Notes: a model not told the origin generated them from the sequence alone. A stretch of DNA of 64,000 nt from JAABSP01 sp011390135 (GCA_011390135.1 JAABSZ010000004.1:1-64000), one strand, 5' to 3'. Shown: positions 26,234 to 35,479, counted from the stretch's first letter. Made by a program: numbers and translations.

Positions 26234-26991
26234 CGCACCGCTCCGGCTTTTTCAACCATCTTTTCGGTCCTTTGAAAAAGCGCGGTAGGCATCCATTCCA
26301 GAACGGCTTTCAAAAAAACCGTATCATCACATTCTATGCCATTTCTCACGGCCGAATCAACGTCAAACTCCTTTCCCTCCCCATTTTCCCGAAGCCGGGT
26401 CCGGAAGGCGTCGATATCATAACAGGCCGAATAGAAAAGCCGGCCGGCCACCATCGGCAAAGGGCCCGGATGCAGCCGGTTTTTGGCCGCGATGACCCCC
26501 ATCATAAGATCGTTCATTTCATTATAAGGGCCGATCCTCTGGGATTCGACCCACTCTTCCGGAGTCTGGGCAGATTCGGCTTCAAAGCCGAAGCAGTGCC
26601 CCTCCTGCATCAGAAAATACCGCTCCGACATCCGCCCCGCGGCCCGATCCCGGGAGAGAAGCCGGACCAGCGGATAGGTCCGGCAGGAGCCGGGCCGGTC
26701 CTCATAGACCCGACACCCCTCCGTCGTCACAAAAGGGCATTTCCGCTCGGGTCCGGGAAGCGGCTTCAGCGTAACCACCGGAAGTCCGGTCTCGGGCCCC
26801 GTATGCTGATGGGTATAGCGGGCCAGAAATTCTCCCGATTCCATCCCGAGGCCGTTTTTCAGCCGGAGAATATCATACGGGGTCAGGGGCTGGTTAAGAT
26901 CCCGGCAGCACTCGTTGAAGCACCGAACCCGCGCAGAACAGGCAAAATTGAAGACCTCCCCCGGATAAACAGGAACTATCTCGTTTTCCAT
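26230..26991 (-). CDS. YkgJ-type cysteine-cluster protein 3
   Basis: A 253-residue paralog of the protein at 24462-25253: CSARVRCFNECCRDLN, CPFVTTEGCRVYEDRPGSC and a later GHCFGFEAESAQTPEEW. The spacing of the Cys residues is conserved between the two, while the linkers differ. It is translationally coupled to the SDR downstream and faces away from aprB. The reaction is unknown; a metal-dependent or Fe-S role is inferred from the Cys pattern only. Confidence 0.75.
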   Translation of the reverse strand: MENEIVPVYPGEVFNFACSARVRCFNECCRDLNQPLTPYDILRLKNGLGMESGEFLARYTHQHTGPETGLPVVTLKPLPGPERKCPFVTTEGCRVYEDRPGSCRTYPLVRLLSRDRAAGRMSERYFLMQEGHCFGFEAESAQTPEEWVESQRIGPYNEMNDLMMGVIAAKNRLHPGPLPMVAGRLFYSACYDIDAFRTRLRENGEGKEFDVDSAVRNGIECDDTVFLKAVLEWMPTALFQRTEKMVEKAGAVR

Positions 26992-27147
26992 AAATTTTTT
27001 TCAATCCCTTCTTGATTTGTGCGTCGATTTAATATAAATCGTTCTATTCCGGTGAGGATGTACCAGAATCCGGAGAAGGGCGCAAGCCGTCATCCGAATT
27101 CCCCGGCCTCTCCTCCCCTGCCGGAAAGAGAGTGCGCACAAAAAGTC

Positions 27148-27177
27148 TTGACAGACCGAAAAAATAAATGTTATACG
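27148..27177 (+). promoter_or_regulatory. Probable aprBA promoter and long leader
   Basis: A perfect TTGACA (27148-27153), 18 nt, TATACG (27172-27177). Transcription from here would give a leader of about 240 nt before aprB. That leader contains a direct repeat (27201-27238) and small hairpins at 27261-27275 (CTTCAG/CTGAAG) and 27309-27323 (CGGCC/GGCCG). The 26992-27147 part of the gap shows nothing else recognisable. Confidence 0.6.
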
Positions 27178-27200
27178 TCCTCTCTGTTTGTATTAGGTTT

Positions 27201-27238
27201 ATATGATTGAATTTTTAAGTTCATATGATTGAATTTTA
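27201..27238 (+). repeat. Direct repeat in the aprBA leader
   Basis: ATATGATTGAATTTT occurs at 27201-27215 and again at 27223-27237, 22 bp apart (two helical turns), just downstream of the likely start of transcription. It could be a paired regulator site. Confidence 0.65.
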
Positions 27239-27423
27239 TGAATATCCAAAACTGAACCGCCTTCAGAGACTGAAGAAGGCACTATTTGCAGATCCTTAGC
27301 AGATTCATCGGCCCGAAAGGCCGGTCACAGTCACGAAGGGAGGTGCAAAAGCGGTTAAGCATAACAGTCAAAGTGAACAGTGTTGTAAACGGTAAACAAC
27401 AATTTAGCGAGGAGGTATTGTAG

Positions 27424-27861
27424 ATGCCAAGTTTTGTAATCAATGAGAAGTGCGACGGGTGCAAGGGCGGCGACAAGACCGCATGTATGTACATCTGCCC
27501 CAACGACCTGATGGTGCTGGACCCGAACTCGATGAAGGCCTACAACCAGGAGCCGGATCAGTGCTGGGAGTGCTTCTCCTGCGTCAAGATCTGCCCGACC
27601 CAGGCCATCGAAGTCCGCGGCTATGCCGACTTCGTGCCGCTGGGAAGCTCCATCATGCCCATGATGGGTACCGAAGATGTGATGTGGACCTGTAAGTTCA
27701 GAAACGGAACCATCAAGCGCTTCAAGTTCCCCATCCGAACCACCGCAGAAGGTGCCGCAAACGCCTATTCCGAGCTTAAGGGCAAGGATCTGGACAGCGA
27801 GTTTCTGGCCACCGAGGAGTCCGAAGGCTACAAGATGCCCAAACCCCAGGCCACAGTCTAA
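27424..27861 (+). CDS. aprB: AprB, adenylylsulfate reductase beta subunit
   Basis: Electron-transfer subunit of dissimilatory APS reductase. It carries two [4Fe-4S] clusters bound by CDGCKGGDKTACMYICP and CWECFSCVKICP, followed by the C-terminal tail that wraps around AprA in known structures. 145 residues, normal length, cytoplasmic. GAGGAGGT stands about 7 nt before the ATG. It is the first gene of aprBA, with aprA 122 bp downstream. The clear SRB-type sequence and the following qmoABC make this the strongest metabolic marker in the window. Confidence 0.98.
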   Translation: MPSFVINEKCDGCKGGDKTACMYICPNDLMVLDPNSMKAYNQEPDQCWECFSCVKICPTQAIEVRGYADFVPLGSSIMPMMGTEDVMWTCKFRNGTIKRFKFPIRTTAEGAANAYSELKGKDLDSEFLATEESEGYKMPKPQATV

Positions 27862-27869
27862 GTGTTTTT

Positions 27870-27893
27870 TAATCCTTAACTTTTTAGGGATTA
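27870..27893 (+). other. Intercistronic stem-loop between aprB and aprA
   Basis: A 10-bp stem (TAATCCTTAA against TTAGGGATTA with one G-T wobble) and a 4-nt loop, 9 nt after the aprB stop. The T-run precedes rather than follows it, so it is probably not a terminator. It may stabilise or process the aprB mRNA. Confidence 0.5.
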
Positions 27894-27983
27894 CGGCAGG
27901 ACAGTGATCTGTTACAAGTGATTAATCTCGCCGGATTAGAATGGCCAATTCGATCTGGCGTCATCTCCTAAGGAGGTTGTTAA

Positions 27984-29960
27984 ATGGCAATTCCGAACAA
28001 ACCGAAGGGCGAACTCAAGGCGGTACGGGATCCTGAAGTCGAGGAGCGCGAAGTTGATATTCTTATCGTAGGCGGCGGTATGGCGGCCTGCGGCTCGGCC
28101 TTCGAGGTCAAAAAATGGATGAGCGACGACCAGACCTGTCTTCTCGTGGACAAGGCCGCGATGGAGCGTTCCGGTGCTGTGGCACAGGGCCTTTCCGCAA
28201 TCAATACATACATCGGCGACAACAGCCCTGACGACTACGTCCGGATGGTCAGAAACGACTTGATGGGCATCGTCCGTGAGGACCTGATCTTCGACCTCGG
28301 CTGCCATGTGGACGATTCTGTCCATCTGTTCGAGGAGTGGGGACTGCCGGTATGGAAGAAGACCGACGATGGGAAGAACCTGGACGGAAAGAAGGGCCTG
28401 AAACAGGGAACCCTGAAAGGCGGCGCCACCCCGGTCCGCACCGGAAAATGGCAGATCATGATCAACGGCGAGTCCTACAAGCGGATCGTGGCCGAGGCCG
28501 CGAAGAAGGCGATCGGAGAGGACAACATCCTCGAGCGGGTCTTCATCGTCGAGCTGCTGCTGGACGCCAAACAGGAGAACCGGATCGCGGGCGCGGTCGG
28601 CTTTTCCGTGCGTGAGAACAAAGTCTATATCATCAAGTGTAAGGCCATGATGGTTGCCTGCGGCGGCGCGGTCAACATCTATCAGCCCCGTTCGGTCGGC
28701 GAGGGCAAGGGTCGTGCATGGTATCCGGTATGGAACTCCGGCTCCACCTATTATCTGTGCATGAAGGTCGGTGCGGAACTCTCCATGATGGAAAACCGTT
28801 TCACCCCGGCCCGTTTCAAAGATGGTTACGGCCCGGTCGGCGCATGGTTCCTCCTGTTCAAAGCCAAGGCTCTCAACGGACTGGGCGAGGCATTTGCCGG
28901 CTCCGATGCGGCCAAGAAGGAGCTGGAGAACTACGCACCTTACGGAACCGCCGCGATCACCCCGACCTGTCTGCGGAACCACCTGATGCTGTTCGAGATG
29001 AAAGAGGGCCGCGGCCCGATCATCATGGACACCGTGACCGCTCTGGCCGAGATCGGGAAGACCATGGACAAGAAGGAGCTGAAGCACCTCGAGTCCGAGG
29101 CATGGGAAGACTTCCTCGACATGACCTGCGGCCAGGCCAACCTCTGGTGCGCCACCAACACCGAGCCCGAGAAGAAGAACTCCGAGATCATGCCGACCGA
29201 GCCGTACCTGCTCGGCTCCCACTCCGGCTGCTGCGGTCTCTGGACCTCCGGCCCCGACTATGACTGGATTCCGGATTCCTACAAGATCAAGTACAACGGC
29301 AAGATCTATAACCGGATGACCACGGTCAACGGTCTCTTCACCTCCGGTGACGGCGTCGGCTGTTCCGGCCACAAGTTCTCCTCGGGCTCTCACGCCGAGG
29401 GTCGTATGGCCGCAAAATCCATGGTCCGTCTTGCAAGAGACGACAAGGATTACAAACCGACCCTGGCCCAGAGCAAGGAAGAGCTGGTCGAGCTGGTCTA
29501 CAAGTCTGTCCGGGTCTATCTGGAGAACTGTCAGTACACCACTGCCGAGGACATCAACCCGAACTACCTGAAGCCGAACGGGATGATGTACCGGATGATG
29601 AAGGCCACCCACGAGTACGGCGCAGGAACGTCCACCTACTACATGACCACAAGCAAGAATCTCGAGATCGTCATGGATCTTCTCGAGACCATGCGCGAGG
29701 ACTGTGAGAAGCTGGCTTCCGGCGATCTGCACGAGCTGATGAGAGCATGGGAGATCATCCACAGAATCTGGACAGTGGAATCCCACCTGCGGCACATCCA
29801 GTATCGGAAAGAGACCCGCTATCCGGGCTTCTACTATCAGGCAGATTATCCGAATCAGGATGACGAGAACTGGTTTGCCTTCACCAACTCGAAGTATGAT
29901 CCCAAGGCCGGTAGCTGGGATGTATTCAAGAAAGAGTACGTCCAGATCATCCCGACCTGA
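27984..29960 (+). CDS. aprA: AprA, adenylylsulfate reductase alpha subunit
   Basis: FAD-containing catalytic subunit that reduces APS to sulfite and AMP, the key step of dissimilatory sulfate reduction. The FAD-binding motif is DILIVGGGMAACGSAFE. The later conserved blocks are GGAVNIYQPRS, CCGLWTSGPDYDW and the substrate-region GCSGHKFSSGSHAEGR. 658 residues, full length. It has a perfect AAGGAGG before the ATG. Codon use is strongly biased to C/G-ending codons, as expected for an abundant enzyme. Confidence 0.98.
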   Translation: MAIPNKPKGELKAVRDPEVEEREVDILIVGGGMAACGSAFEVKKWMSDDQTCLLVDKAAMERSGAVAQGLSAINTYIGDNSPDDYVRMVRNDLMGIVREDLIFDLGCHVDDSVHLFEEWGLPVWKKTDDGKNLDGKKGLKQGTLKGGATPVRTGKWQIMINGESYKRIVAEAAKKAIGEDNILERVFIVELLLDAKQENRIAGAVGFSVRENKVYIIKCKAMMVACGGAVNIYQPRSVGEGKGRAWYPVWNSGSTYYLCMKVGAELSMMENRFTPARFKDGYGPVGAWFLLFKAKALNGLGEAFAGSDAAKKELENYAPYGTAAITPTCLRNHLMLFEMKEGRGPIIMDTVTALAEIGKTMDKKELKHLESEAWEDFLDMTCGQANLWCATNTEPEKKNSEIMPTEPYLLGSHSGCCGLWTSGPDYDWIPDSYKIKYNGKIYNRMTTVNGLFTSGDGVGCSGHKFSSGSHAEGRMAAKSMVRLARDDKDYKPTLAQSKEELVELVYKSVRVYLENCQYTTAEDINPNYLKPNGMMYRMMKATHEYGAGTSTYYMTTSKNLEIVMDLLETMREDCEKLASGDLHELMRAWEIIHRIWTVESHLRHIQYRKETRYPGFYYQADYPNQDDENWFAFTNSKYDPKAGSWDVFKKEYVQIIPT

Positions 29961-30006
29961 TTTGAGCGGGCTGGTTTATAGAGTAGTGAAGTAAACCGAT
30001 AAAAAG

Positions 30007-30045
30007 CCTCCAGGTGTCACTTTTTCTGATGCCTGGAGGTTTTTA
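30007..30045 (+). terminator. Intrinsic terminator of aprBA
   Basis: A 13-bp stem (30007-30019 against 30027-30039, two G-T wobbles) with a 7-nt loop, then TTTTT. It separates aprBA from qmoABC, implying that qmoA has its own promoter. Confidence 0.9.
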
Positions 30046-30076
30046 TTAAGTGCCTGTACATTTATTCCCAAGAGAA

Positions 30077-30159
30077 GGTGAGAGGCAAGGGGCCAGCGGC
30101 AAAAGAACCAGTTTAAAAAATCTTAAAATGCTTTTGCCCCTCGCCTTTTGCCTCTCACC
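30077..30159. repeat. Imperfect 29-bp inverted repeat upstream of qmoA
   Basis: The left arm 30077-30105 and right arm 30131-30159 share GGTGAGAGGCAA at the outer end and GCAAAAG at the inner end, with mismatches in the middle and a 25-nt A-rich loop. It lies between the aprBA terminator and the qmoA start. Confidence 0.65.
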
Positions 30160-30185
30160 ATTGAATACTATCAAGGAGGGATAGC

Positions 30186-31463
30186 ATGACAGAATCGACA
30201 CAAGCCCTCGGAAACGGAACCATTCTCGTTGTCGGAGGGGGCATCGGCGGGTTGACCACGGCCCTGGAAGCAGCAGAAGTCGGGTACGAGGTTTTCATCG
30301 TTGAAAAGAATCCTTACCTGGGTGGAAGGGTAGCACAGCTCAATCAGTATTTCCCCAAGCTATGTCCTCCCACCTGCGGCCTTGAAATCAACTTCAAGCG
30401 CATCAAGAACAACCCCCGTATCCATTTTTTCACACTGGCCGAGGTGGAGAAAGTAAGCGGCTCCCCCGGCAGCTATGACGTGACGGTGAGGCTCAACCCC
30501 CGGTATGTCAACGAGAACTGCACCTGCTGCGACGAGTGCGCCAAGGCCTGCAAGATGGAGATCACCGACGAGTTCAACTTAGGGATGAGCCGGCAAAAGG
30601 GCGCGTACCTGCCCCATGAGATGTCCTTTCCGTCCAGGTATGTGATCTCACCGCAGATCATCGGAACAGAAGATGCCCAGCGGTGCAAGGATGTCTGCAA
30701 ATACGATGCGGTCGATCTCGACATGGAGACCAAAACCATGGACCTGCAGGTGGGCGCGATCGTCTGGTCCACCGGATGGGTCCCCTACGATGCGGGCCGG
30801 ATCGACAACCTCGGCTTTGGCCGGTACCCGAACATCATCACCAACATGATGATGGAGCGGATGGCGGCCCCCAACGGCCCCACAGAAGGCAAAGTCCTGC
30901 GGCCCTCGGACGACAAAGCCCCGGAAAGCGTGGCATTTGTCCAGTGCGCCGGCTCCAGAGACGAGAACCACCTCCCCTACTGCTCCTATATCTGCTGCAT
31001 GGCCTCGTTGAAGCAGGCCACCTATGTCCGGGAGCGGTATCCCGATGCAAAGATCTACATCTTCTACATCGACCTGCGGGCCCCGGGCCTAAAGTACGAG
31101 CAGTTCTACCAGAAGATCAAAGAGGATAAGAATGTCTTCTTCATCAAGGGGAAGGTCGCGGAAGTGAGTGAGGACCCGGATTCCAAGGGGATCACCGTGA
31201 CGGCCGAAAATGCGATGACCGGAGAGAAGATCCACCAGACCGTCGATATGGTCGTCCTGGCCACCGGCATGCAGCCGAGTGCGGCCACGGCCAAGCTCCC
31301 CGCGGATCTGACGTACAATGCAGACGGCTTTATCGTCAACGACTTCAAGAAGGGTGGAATGTTTGGCGCGGGATGTGCCAACCGGCCGGCCGACGTCATG
31401 TCTTCCAACCAGAATGCGACCGGTATGGCCTTAAAAGCGATTCAAACCCTTGTGAAGCGCTAG
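30186..31463 (+). CDS. qmoA: QmoA, quinone-interacting membrane-bound oxidoreductase subunit A
   Basis: HdrA-like FAD flavoprotein of the Qmo complex that passes electrons from menaquinol to APS reductase. The FAD motif is TILVVGGGIGGLTTALEAAE. The HdrA-like cysteines are in CPPTCGLEINFK and in NCTCCDECAKACKMEI, and the second nucleotide segment has the ATG motif VVLATGMQPSAAT. 425 residues, soluble. AAGGAGGG precedes the ATG. qmoB follows after 13 bp. Confidence 0.97.
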   Translation: MTESTQALGNGTILVVGGGIGGLTTALEAAEVGYEVFIVEKNPYLGGRVAQLNQYFPKLCPPTCGLEINFKRIKNNPRIHFFTLAEVEKVSGSPGSYDVTVRLNPRYVNENCTCCDECAKACKMEITDEFNLGMSRQKGAYLPHEMSFPSRYVISPQIIGTEDAQRCKDVCKYDAVDLDMETKTMDLQVGAIVWSTGWVPYDAGRIDNLGFGRYPNIITNMMMERMAAPNGPTEGKVLRPSDDKAPESVAFVQCAGSRDENHLPYCSYICCMASLKQATYVRERYPDAKIYIFYIDLRAPGLKYEQFYQKIKEDKNVFFIKGKVAEVSEDPDSKGITVTAENAMTGEKIHQTVDMVVLATGMQPSAATAKLPADLTYNADGFIVNDFKKGGMFGAGCANRPADVMSSNQNATGMALKAIQTLVKR

Positions 31464-31476
31464 GAGGTTTTATCTA

Positions 31477-33813
31477 ATGGACAAAAAGTACGGCGTATAT
31501 ATCTGCACAGGATGCGGAATCGGGGAGTCTCTCGACATTCCGAAACTCTGCGATGTCCCCGAAGAGGAAGGGCTCACCTGCAAGACCCACGGCCAGTTCT
31601 GCGGCAAAGAGGGCCTCGAGATGCTGAAGCAGGAGATCGACGGCGGGGTCAACACCCTGATGATCGCGGCCTGCTCCCCCCGGGTCAACTATGACACCTT
31701 TGATTTCCCGGGCTGCATAGTGGACCGGGTCAATATCCGGGAGCAGGTGGTCTGGTCCCACCCGAGGGACAAGTTCCCGGCACTGACCGAGGAAGAGAAA
31801 GAGGATGAGGAGAAGTTCGACCGGGTTCAGATGATGGCCGAGGACTACCTCCGGATGAGCATGGCCAAGACCGAGAGGATCATCCTGCCCGAGCCCTATA
31901 AGCTCGAAGAGGAGATGAGCAAAAAGATCCTGGTCATCGGCGGCGGCGTCACCGGCATCACGGCTGCAATGGATGCGGCAAAGGCCGGCTATGAGGTCAC
32001 CCTGGTGGAAAAGGAGGAGAAGCTGGGAGGCTATGCAGCCAAAATGCGGAAGCAGATCCCGGTGGACGAGCCCTATGAGAAGCCGATCGAGCCGATAATC
32101 GGGGGGCTGATCGACGAGCTGAACGGCCTTTCCAACGTCACGGTCAAGACCGGCGCCGTGGTGGCCCGCCTCGCGGGACAGCCGGGCGAGTTCTTTGTCA
32201 CCTTCAAAAAGCCGGGCGAGAAGATCGAATTCGACGTTCCCTATCCGCTGCCAGAGGAGATGACGCTGGATGAGAGCGGCAACGAACTCGATGCCGAGAC
32301 CCTGCACCAGAAGTTTATGGAGTACAACGAGGGCCGGAAGGACATCCTGACCATCGACCCGAACGCGGAGAAGTTCGGCGCGGTGGTACTCGCGGCCGGC
32401 TGGAAGCCCTACAAGCCCAAAGAGGGCGAGTTTGCGCACCTCGGCTTCGGCGAGAGCCCGGACGTGATCACCAACTACCAGTTCGAGGAGATGGCGGCGG
32501 CCGGCAAGATCACCCGCCCCTCGGACGGCAAGGCAGCCAAGTCTGTGGTCTTTGTCCAGAGCCCCGGAAAAGAGGATGATGCAGACTTCTCCTACAGCGG
32601 CTCGACCGCAAGTCTCGTGGCCTTGAAGCATGCCACCTATCTGCGGGAGGACTACGACGACGCCAAGGCGTACATCTTCTATCAGCACATGCGCACCCCG
32701 GGACTTTCCGAGAACTTCTACAAATCGGTTCAGCAGGACACGGGGATCTTCCTCTCCAAGGGGAGGGTGAGCGCTGTCTCGAAAAACGGCGACGGCCTGA
32801 CGGTCGAGGCTGAGGATACCCTTCTGGGGGAGAAGATCGGGGTCAAGGCCGATCTCGTTGTTCTGGGAACCGGCATGGTGCCGGCCACCAAGGATGATCC
32901 TGTGGTCAACATGGCCTACCGCCAGGGCCCGGGATTCAGGGACATCGACCTCTTCAATGGGTATGTGGACTCCAACTTCATCTGCTTCCCCTACGAGACC
33001 CAGCGGACCGGCATCTACGCGGCCGGCACGATCCGCCGGAACATGACAATGGGCGAGTGCATGGAGGATGCGGCCGGCGCGGCCCTGAAGACGATCCAGT
33101 CTCTGGAATCGGTCAACCGCGGCGTTTCGGTTCATCCCCGCTCCGGCGACATGACCTTCCCGGACTTCTTCTTCCAGAGATGCACCCAGTGCAAGCGCTG
33201 CACCCAGGAGTGCCCCTTTGGCGCGCTCGATGATGATGCCAAGGGCACACCCAAGCCGAACCCGACCCGGTGCCGGCGCTGCGGAACCTGCATGGGCGCC
33301 TGTCCCGAGCGGATCATCGGCTTTGCCGACTACAGCATCGACAGCATCGGCTCCATGGTCAAAGCGGTAAAGGTTCCCTCGGAGGACGACTATACCGAGC
33401 CGCCTTTCCGGGTTCTCGGGATCGTCTGCGAGAACGACGCGTATCCGGCACTCGATATAGTCGGGTTGAACAAGGGCGCTTTCTCTGCGGATGTCCGTCT
33501 CATCCCGGTGCGCTGTCTCGGCTCCATGAACGTCATCTGGATCAAGGACGCGCTCTCCCAGGGAATGGACGGTGTCTTCCTGCTGGGCTGCAAGCACGGG
33601 GATGATTATCAGTGTCACTTTGTCAAGGGAAGCGAGCTGGCCGACATCCGGGTGAAGAAGATCGGTGATGCGCTCGCGAGCCTCGCGCTGGAGCAAGAGC
33701 GGGTCGCGCAGTTCGAGGTGGCCATCGACGACTATGACAAGCTGCCCAAGATCATCAATGATTTTGTGGAATCCATCGAGGCTCTGGGGCCGAATCCGTT
33801 CAAGGGATTCTAA
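31477..33813 (+). CDS. qmoB: QmoB, HdrA/MvhD-like subunit of the Qmo complex
   Basis: A 778-residue flavo-iron-sulfur protein. It has an N-terminal Cys-containing region (ICTGCGIGESLDIPKLCD) and an FAD domain from about residue 145 (KKILVIGGGVTGITAAMDAA). Two ferredoxin clusters near residue 570 and 605 are CTQCKRCTQECP and CRRCGTCMGACP. A C-terminal MvhD-like domain contains FLLGCKHGDDYQCHF. It is thought to link QmoA and QmoC in electron flow to AprAB. AGGAGG precedes the start. Confidence 0.97.
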   Translation: MDKKYGVYICTGCGIGESLDIPKLCDVPEEEGLTCKTHGQFCGKEGLEMLKQEIDGGVNTLMIAACSPRVNYDTFDFPGCIVDRVNIREQVVWSHPRDKFPALTEEEKEDEEKFDRVQMMAEDYLRMSMAKTERIILPEPYKLEEEMSKKILVIGGGVTGITAAMDAAKAGYEVTLVEKEEKLGGYAAKMRKQIPVDEPYEKPIEPIIGGLIDELNGLSNVTVKTGAVVARLAGQPGEFFVTFKKPGEKIEFDVPYPLPEEMTLDESGNELDAETLHQKFMEYNEGRKDILTIDPNAEKFGAVVLAAGWKPYKPKEGEFAHLGFGESPDVITNYQFEEMAAAGKITRPSDGKAAKSVVFVQSPGKEDDADFSYSGSTASLVALKHATYLREDYDDAKAYIFYQHMRTPGLSENFYKSVQQDTGIFLSKGRVSAVSKNGDGLTVEAEDTLLGEKIGVKADLVVLGTGMVPATKDDPVVNMAYRQGPGFRDIDLFNGYVDSNFICFPYETQRTGIYAAGTIRRNMTMGECMEDAAGAALKTIQSLESVNRGVSVHPRSGDMTFPDFFFQRCTQCKRCTQECPFGALDDDAKGTPKPNPTRCRRCGTCMGACPERIIGFADYSIDSIGSMVKAVKVPSEDDYTEPPFRVLGIVCENDAYPALDIVGLNKGAFSADVRLIPVRCLGSMNVIWIKDALSQGMDGVFLLGCKHGDDYQCHFVKGSELADIRVKKIGDALASLALEQERVAQFEVAIDDYDKLPKIINDFVESIEALGPNPFKGF

Positions 33814-33834
33814 AGCGAAAAAAGGAGGTTTTGA

Positions 33835-34974
33835 ATGGCAGACCGATATATGATCGAGCCCGATCTGAACTTCATCAAAGAGTTGAACGGGATGGGGGCC
33901 GATACGCTCAAGAAGTGTTATCAGTGCGCCACTTGCTCGGTGGCCTGTCCCATCTCGCCTGATGACCGCCCCTTTCCCCGAAAGGAGATGATCGCGGCCT
34001 CCTGGGGGCTCAAGGATAAGCTGATCAAGAGCGGCGACATCTGGCTGTGCCACAACTGCGGGGACTGCACCACCATGTGTCCCCGGGGGGCAAAGCCGGG
34101 CGATACTCTGGCCGCGCTGCGCACCTATGCCATCATGGATTACGGAAAGCCGAGAGCATTGGCAGAGGCGGTGAACGACCCGAAAAAGCTCCCGATTCTG
34201 CTGCTGATTCCCGCGGTGATCTTCGTGATCGTGGGGCTGATTACAGGGCTTCTCGACTTCACCCCCGGGGGAAGCGAGATCGTCCATTCCCATTTCTTCT
34301 CGAGTTGGCTGGTCGATCTTATCATGGTGCCGGCCTCGATCTGGACTGTGGTGATCTTTGCCATCGGCATCAAGGGGTTCATGAAGGACATCCATGAGAA
34401 TGCGGTGGCCGAGGGGAAGACGCAGAAGGAGAAGCTGGAGATCGGGCCCTTTTTGAAGTCGATCGTAAACGTGATTCCGAAGATTTTGAAGCACTCCAAG
34501 TTCTCCGAGTGCGGCGAGAATGAGGAGCGGGCAACGTCGCACATGATGGTACTCTTCGGCTTCATCGGCCTTTTCATCGTCACCAGCATCTTCTTTGTGA
34601 CCATGTACGGCTTTGGGATTCATGGACCATATTCGCAGTTGAACCCGGTCAAGTGGCTGGGGAACATCGCGGGTGTGGCGCTGGTGATCGGCAGTGCGCT
34701 GATGATCAAGAACAGGTTTGCAAAGCAGCCGGATCAGAACACCACCTATAAGGACTGGTCCTTGATCGGGCTGGCGCTTGCGCTGGGTTTGACCGGTATG
34801 CTGACCGAGATGAGTCGGCTGGCTGGGGCTGCGGGGCTTTCATACACGATCTATTTCATCCATCTGATGTTCGTGTTTGCCCTGTTCGTGTACCTGCCCT
34901 ACTCGAAGCTGGCGCATCTGGTCTATCGGACCCTGGCGATGGCGTATGCGGATTACAGCGGGAGGAAGTTCTAA
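33835..34974 (+). CDS. qmoC: QmoC, membrane-anchored Fe-S/cytochrome b-like subunit
   Basis: HdrC-HdrE-like fusion of 379 residues. The N-terminal domain binds two [4Fe-4S] clusters (CYQCATCSVACP and CHNCGDCTTMCP). From about residue 120 there are several membrane helices (ILLLIPAVIFVIVGLITGLL and others) of the NarI/b-heme type that oxidise menaquinol. It completes the qmoABC operon, with AAAGGAGG before the start. A strong terminator lies about 70 bp downstream. Confidence 0.97.
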   Translation: MADRYMIEPDLNFIKELNGMGADTLKKCYQCATCSVACPISPDDRPFPRKEMIAASWGLKDKLIKSGDIWLCHNCGDCTTMCPRGAKPGDTLAALRTYAIMDYGKPRALAEAVNDPKKLPILLLIPAVIFVIVGLITGLLDFTPGGSEIVHSHFFSSWLVDLIMVPASIWTVVIFAIGIKGFMKDIHENAVAEGKTQKEKLEIGPFLKSIVNVIPKILKHSKFSECGENEERATSHMMVLFGFIGLFIVTSIFFVTMYGFGIHGPYSQLNPVKWLGNIAGVALVIGSALMIKNRFAKQPDQNTTYKDWSLIGLALALGLTGMLTEMSRLAGAAGLSYTIYFIHLMFVFALFVYLPYSKLAHLVYRTLAMAYADYSGRKF

Positions 34975-35042
34975 GGGTAGTTTGAAAAGCAGCTTTAGCA
35001 GGAAAAAGATGATCTGATCTTTTTCAGATTATTTCTTAAAAG

Positions 35043-35076
35043 GGCGTGTCGGGGTTTTCCCGGCGCGCCTTTTTTA
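35043..35076 (+). terminator. Intrinsic terminator of qmoABC
   Basis: An 11-bp GC-rich stem (35043-35053 against 35059-35069, two G-T wobbles), a 5-nt loop and a run of six T. The rest of the 34975-35511 gap is purine-rich, low-complexity sequence in which I see no gene. Confidence 0.9.
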
Positions 35077-35445
35077 TTGGTTAAAAGGGGGATAGGGTGA
35101 AAGGAGAACGGTGCTGTTTTTTGCCGGAAGAATGGGCCGGTCATCGGCTGAAGGAAAAGGACGAAAAGGAGAGAGTGGTTTTGGGATCAGATGGATTTGG
35201 TCGGCTGGCGGTGTCAGGGGCGGCCTGATCGATTCCTTTGTTGAGGTGTAACAGATGGAATCAGAGCTGATGATGATTGGGGCAGATGATAATGGGGTCA
35301 AAGGGGAAGAGTTGCCCTTTATGAACGGATCTGACAAAAGGGCAAAGGGAAAGAATGGAGAGGGGAAGGGGAGAAGAAAGGTCAAAGCCGTCATAGTCTA
35401 TACTTATAGCGGTGCGGCCATCTTGGATCTTCAAGCCACAAACGA

Positions 35446-35479
35446 AAAAAGGCCGGAAGCAGATGCCTCCGGCCTTTTT
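35446..35479 (-). terminator. Intrinsic terminator of the outer-membrane barrel gene
   Basis: A 16-bp stem with one mismatch around GGCCGGA/TCCGGCC and a 2-nt loop, flanked by A-runs and T-runs. On the minus strand it lies 33 bp after the stop at 35512. Confidence 0.85.

Noticed and set aside
27343..27423. 26-codon GTG leader frame ending directly before aprB
   Set aside because: Its only ribosome-binding site abuts the GTG with no spacing, and it has no attenuator-like codon pattern; probably chance.
27936..29795. 619-codon minus-strand open frame opposite aprA
   Set aside because: Antisense shadow of a highly biased gene; the composition is not protein-like.
31474..34623. 1049-codon minus-strand open frame opposite qmoB/qmoC
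   Set aside because: Antisense shadow produced by strong GC codon bias in qmoBC; no protein-like motif.
35074..35394. 106-codon minus-strand frame rich in Pro and Ser
   Set aside because: Reverse reading of a purine-rich intergenic tract; no start signal.
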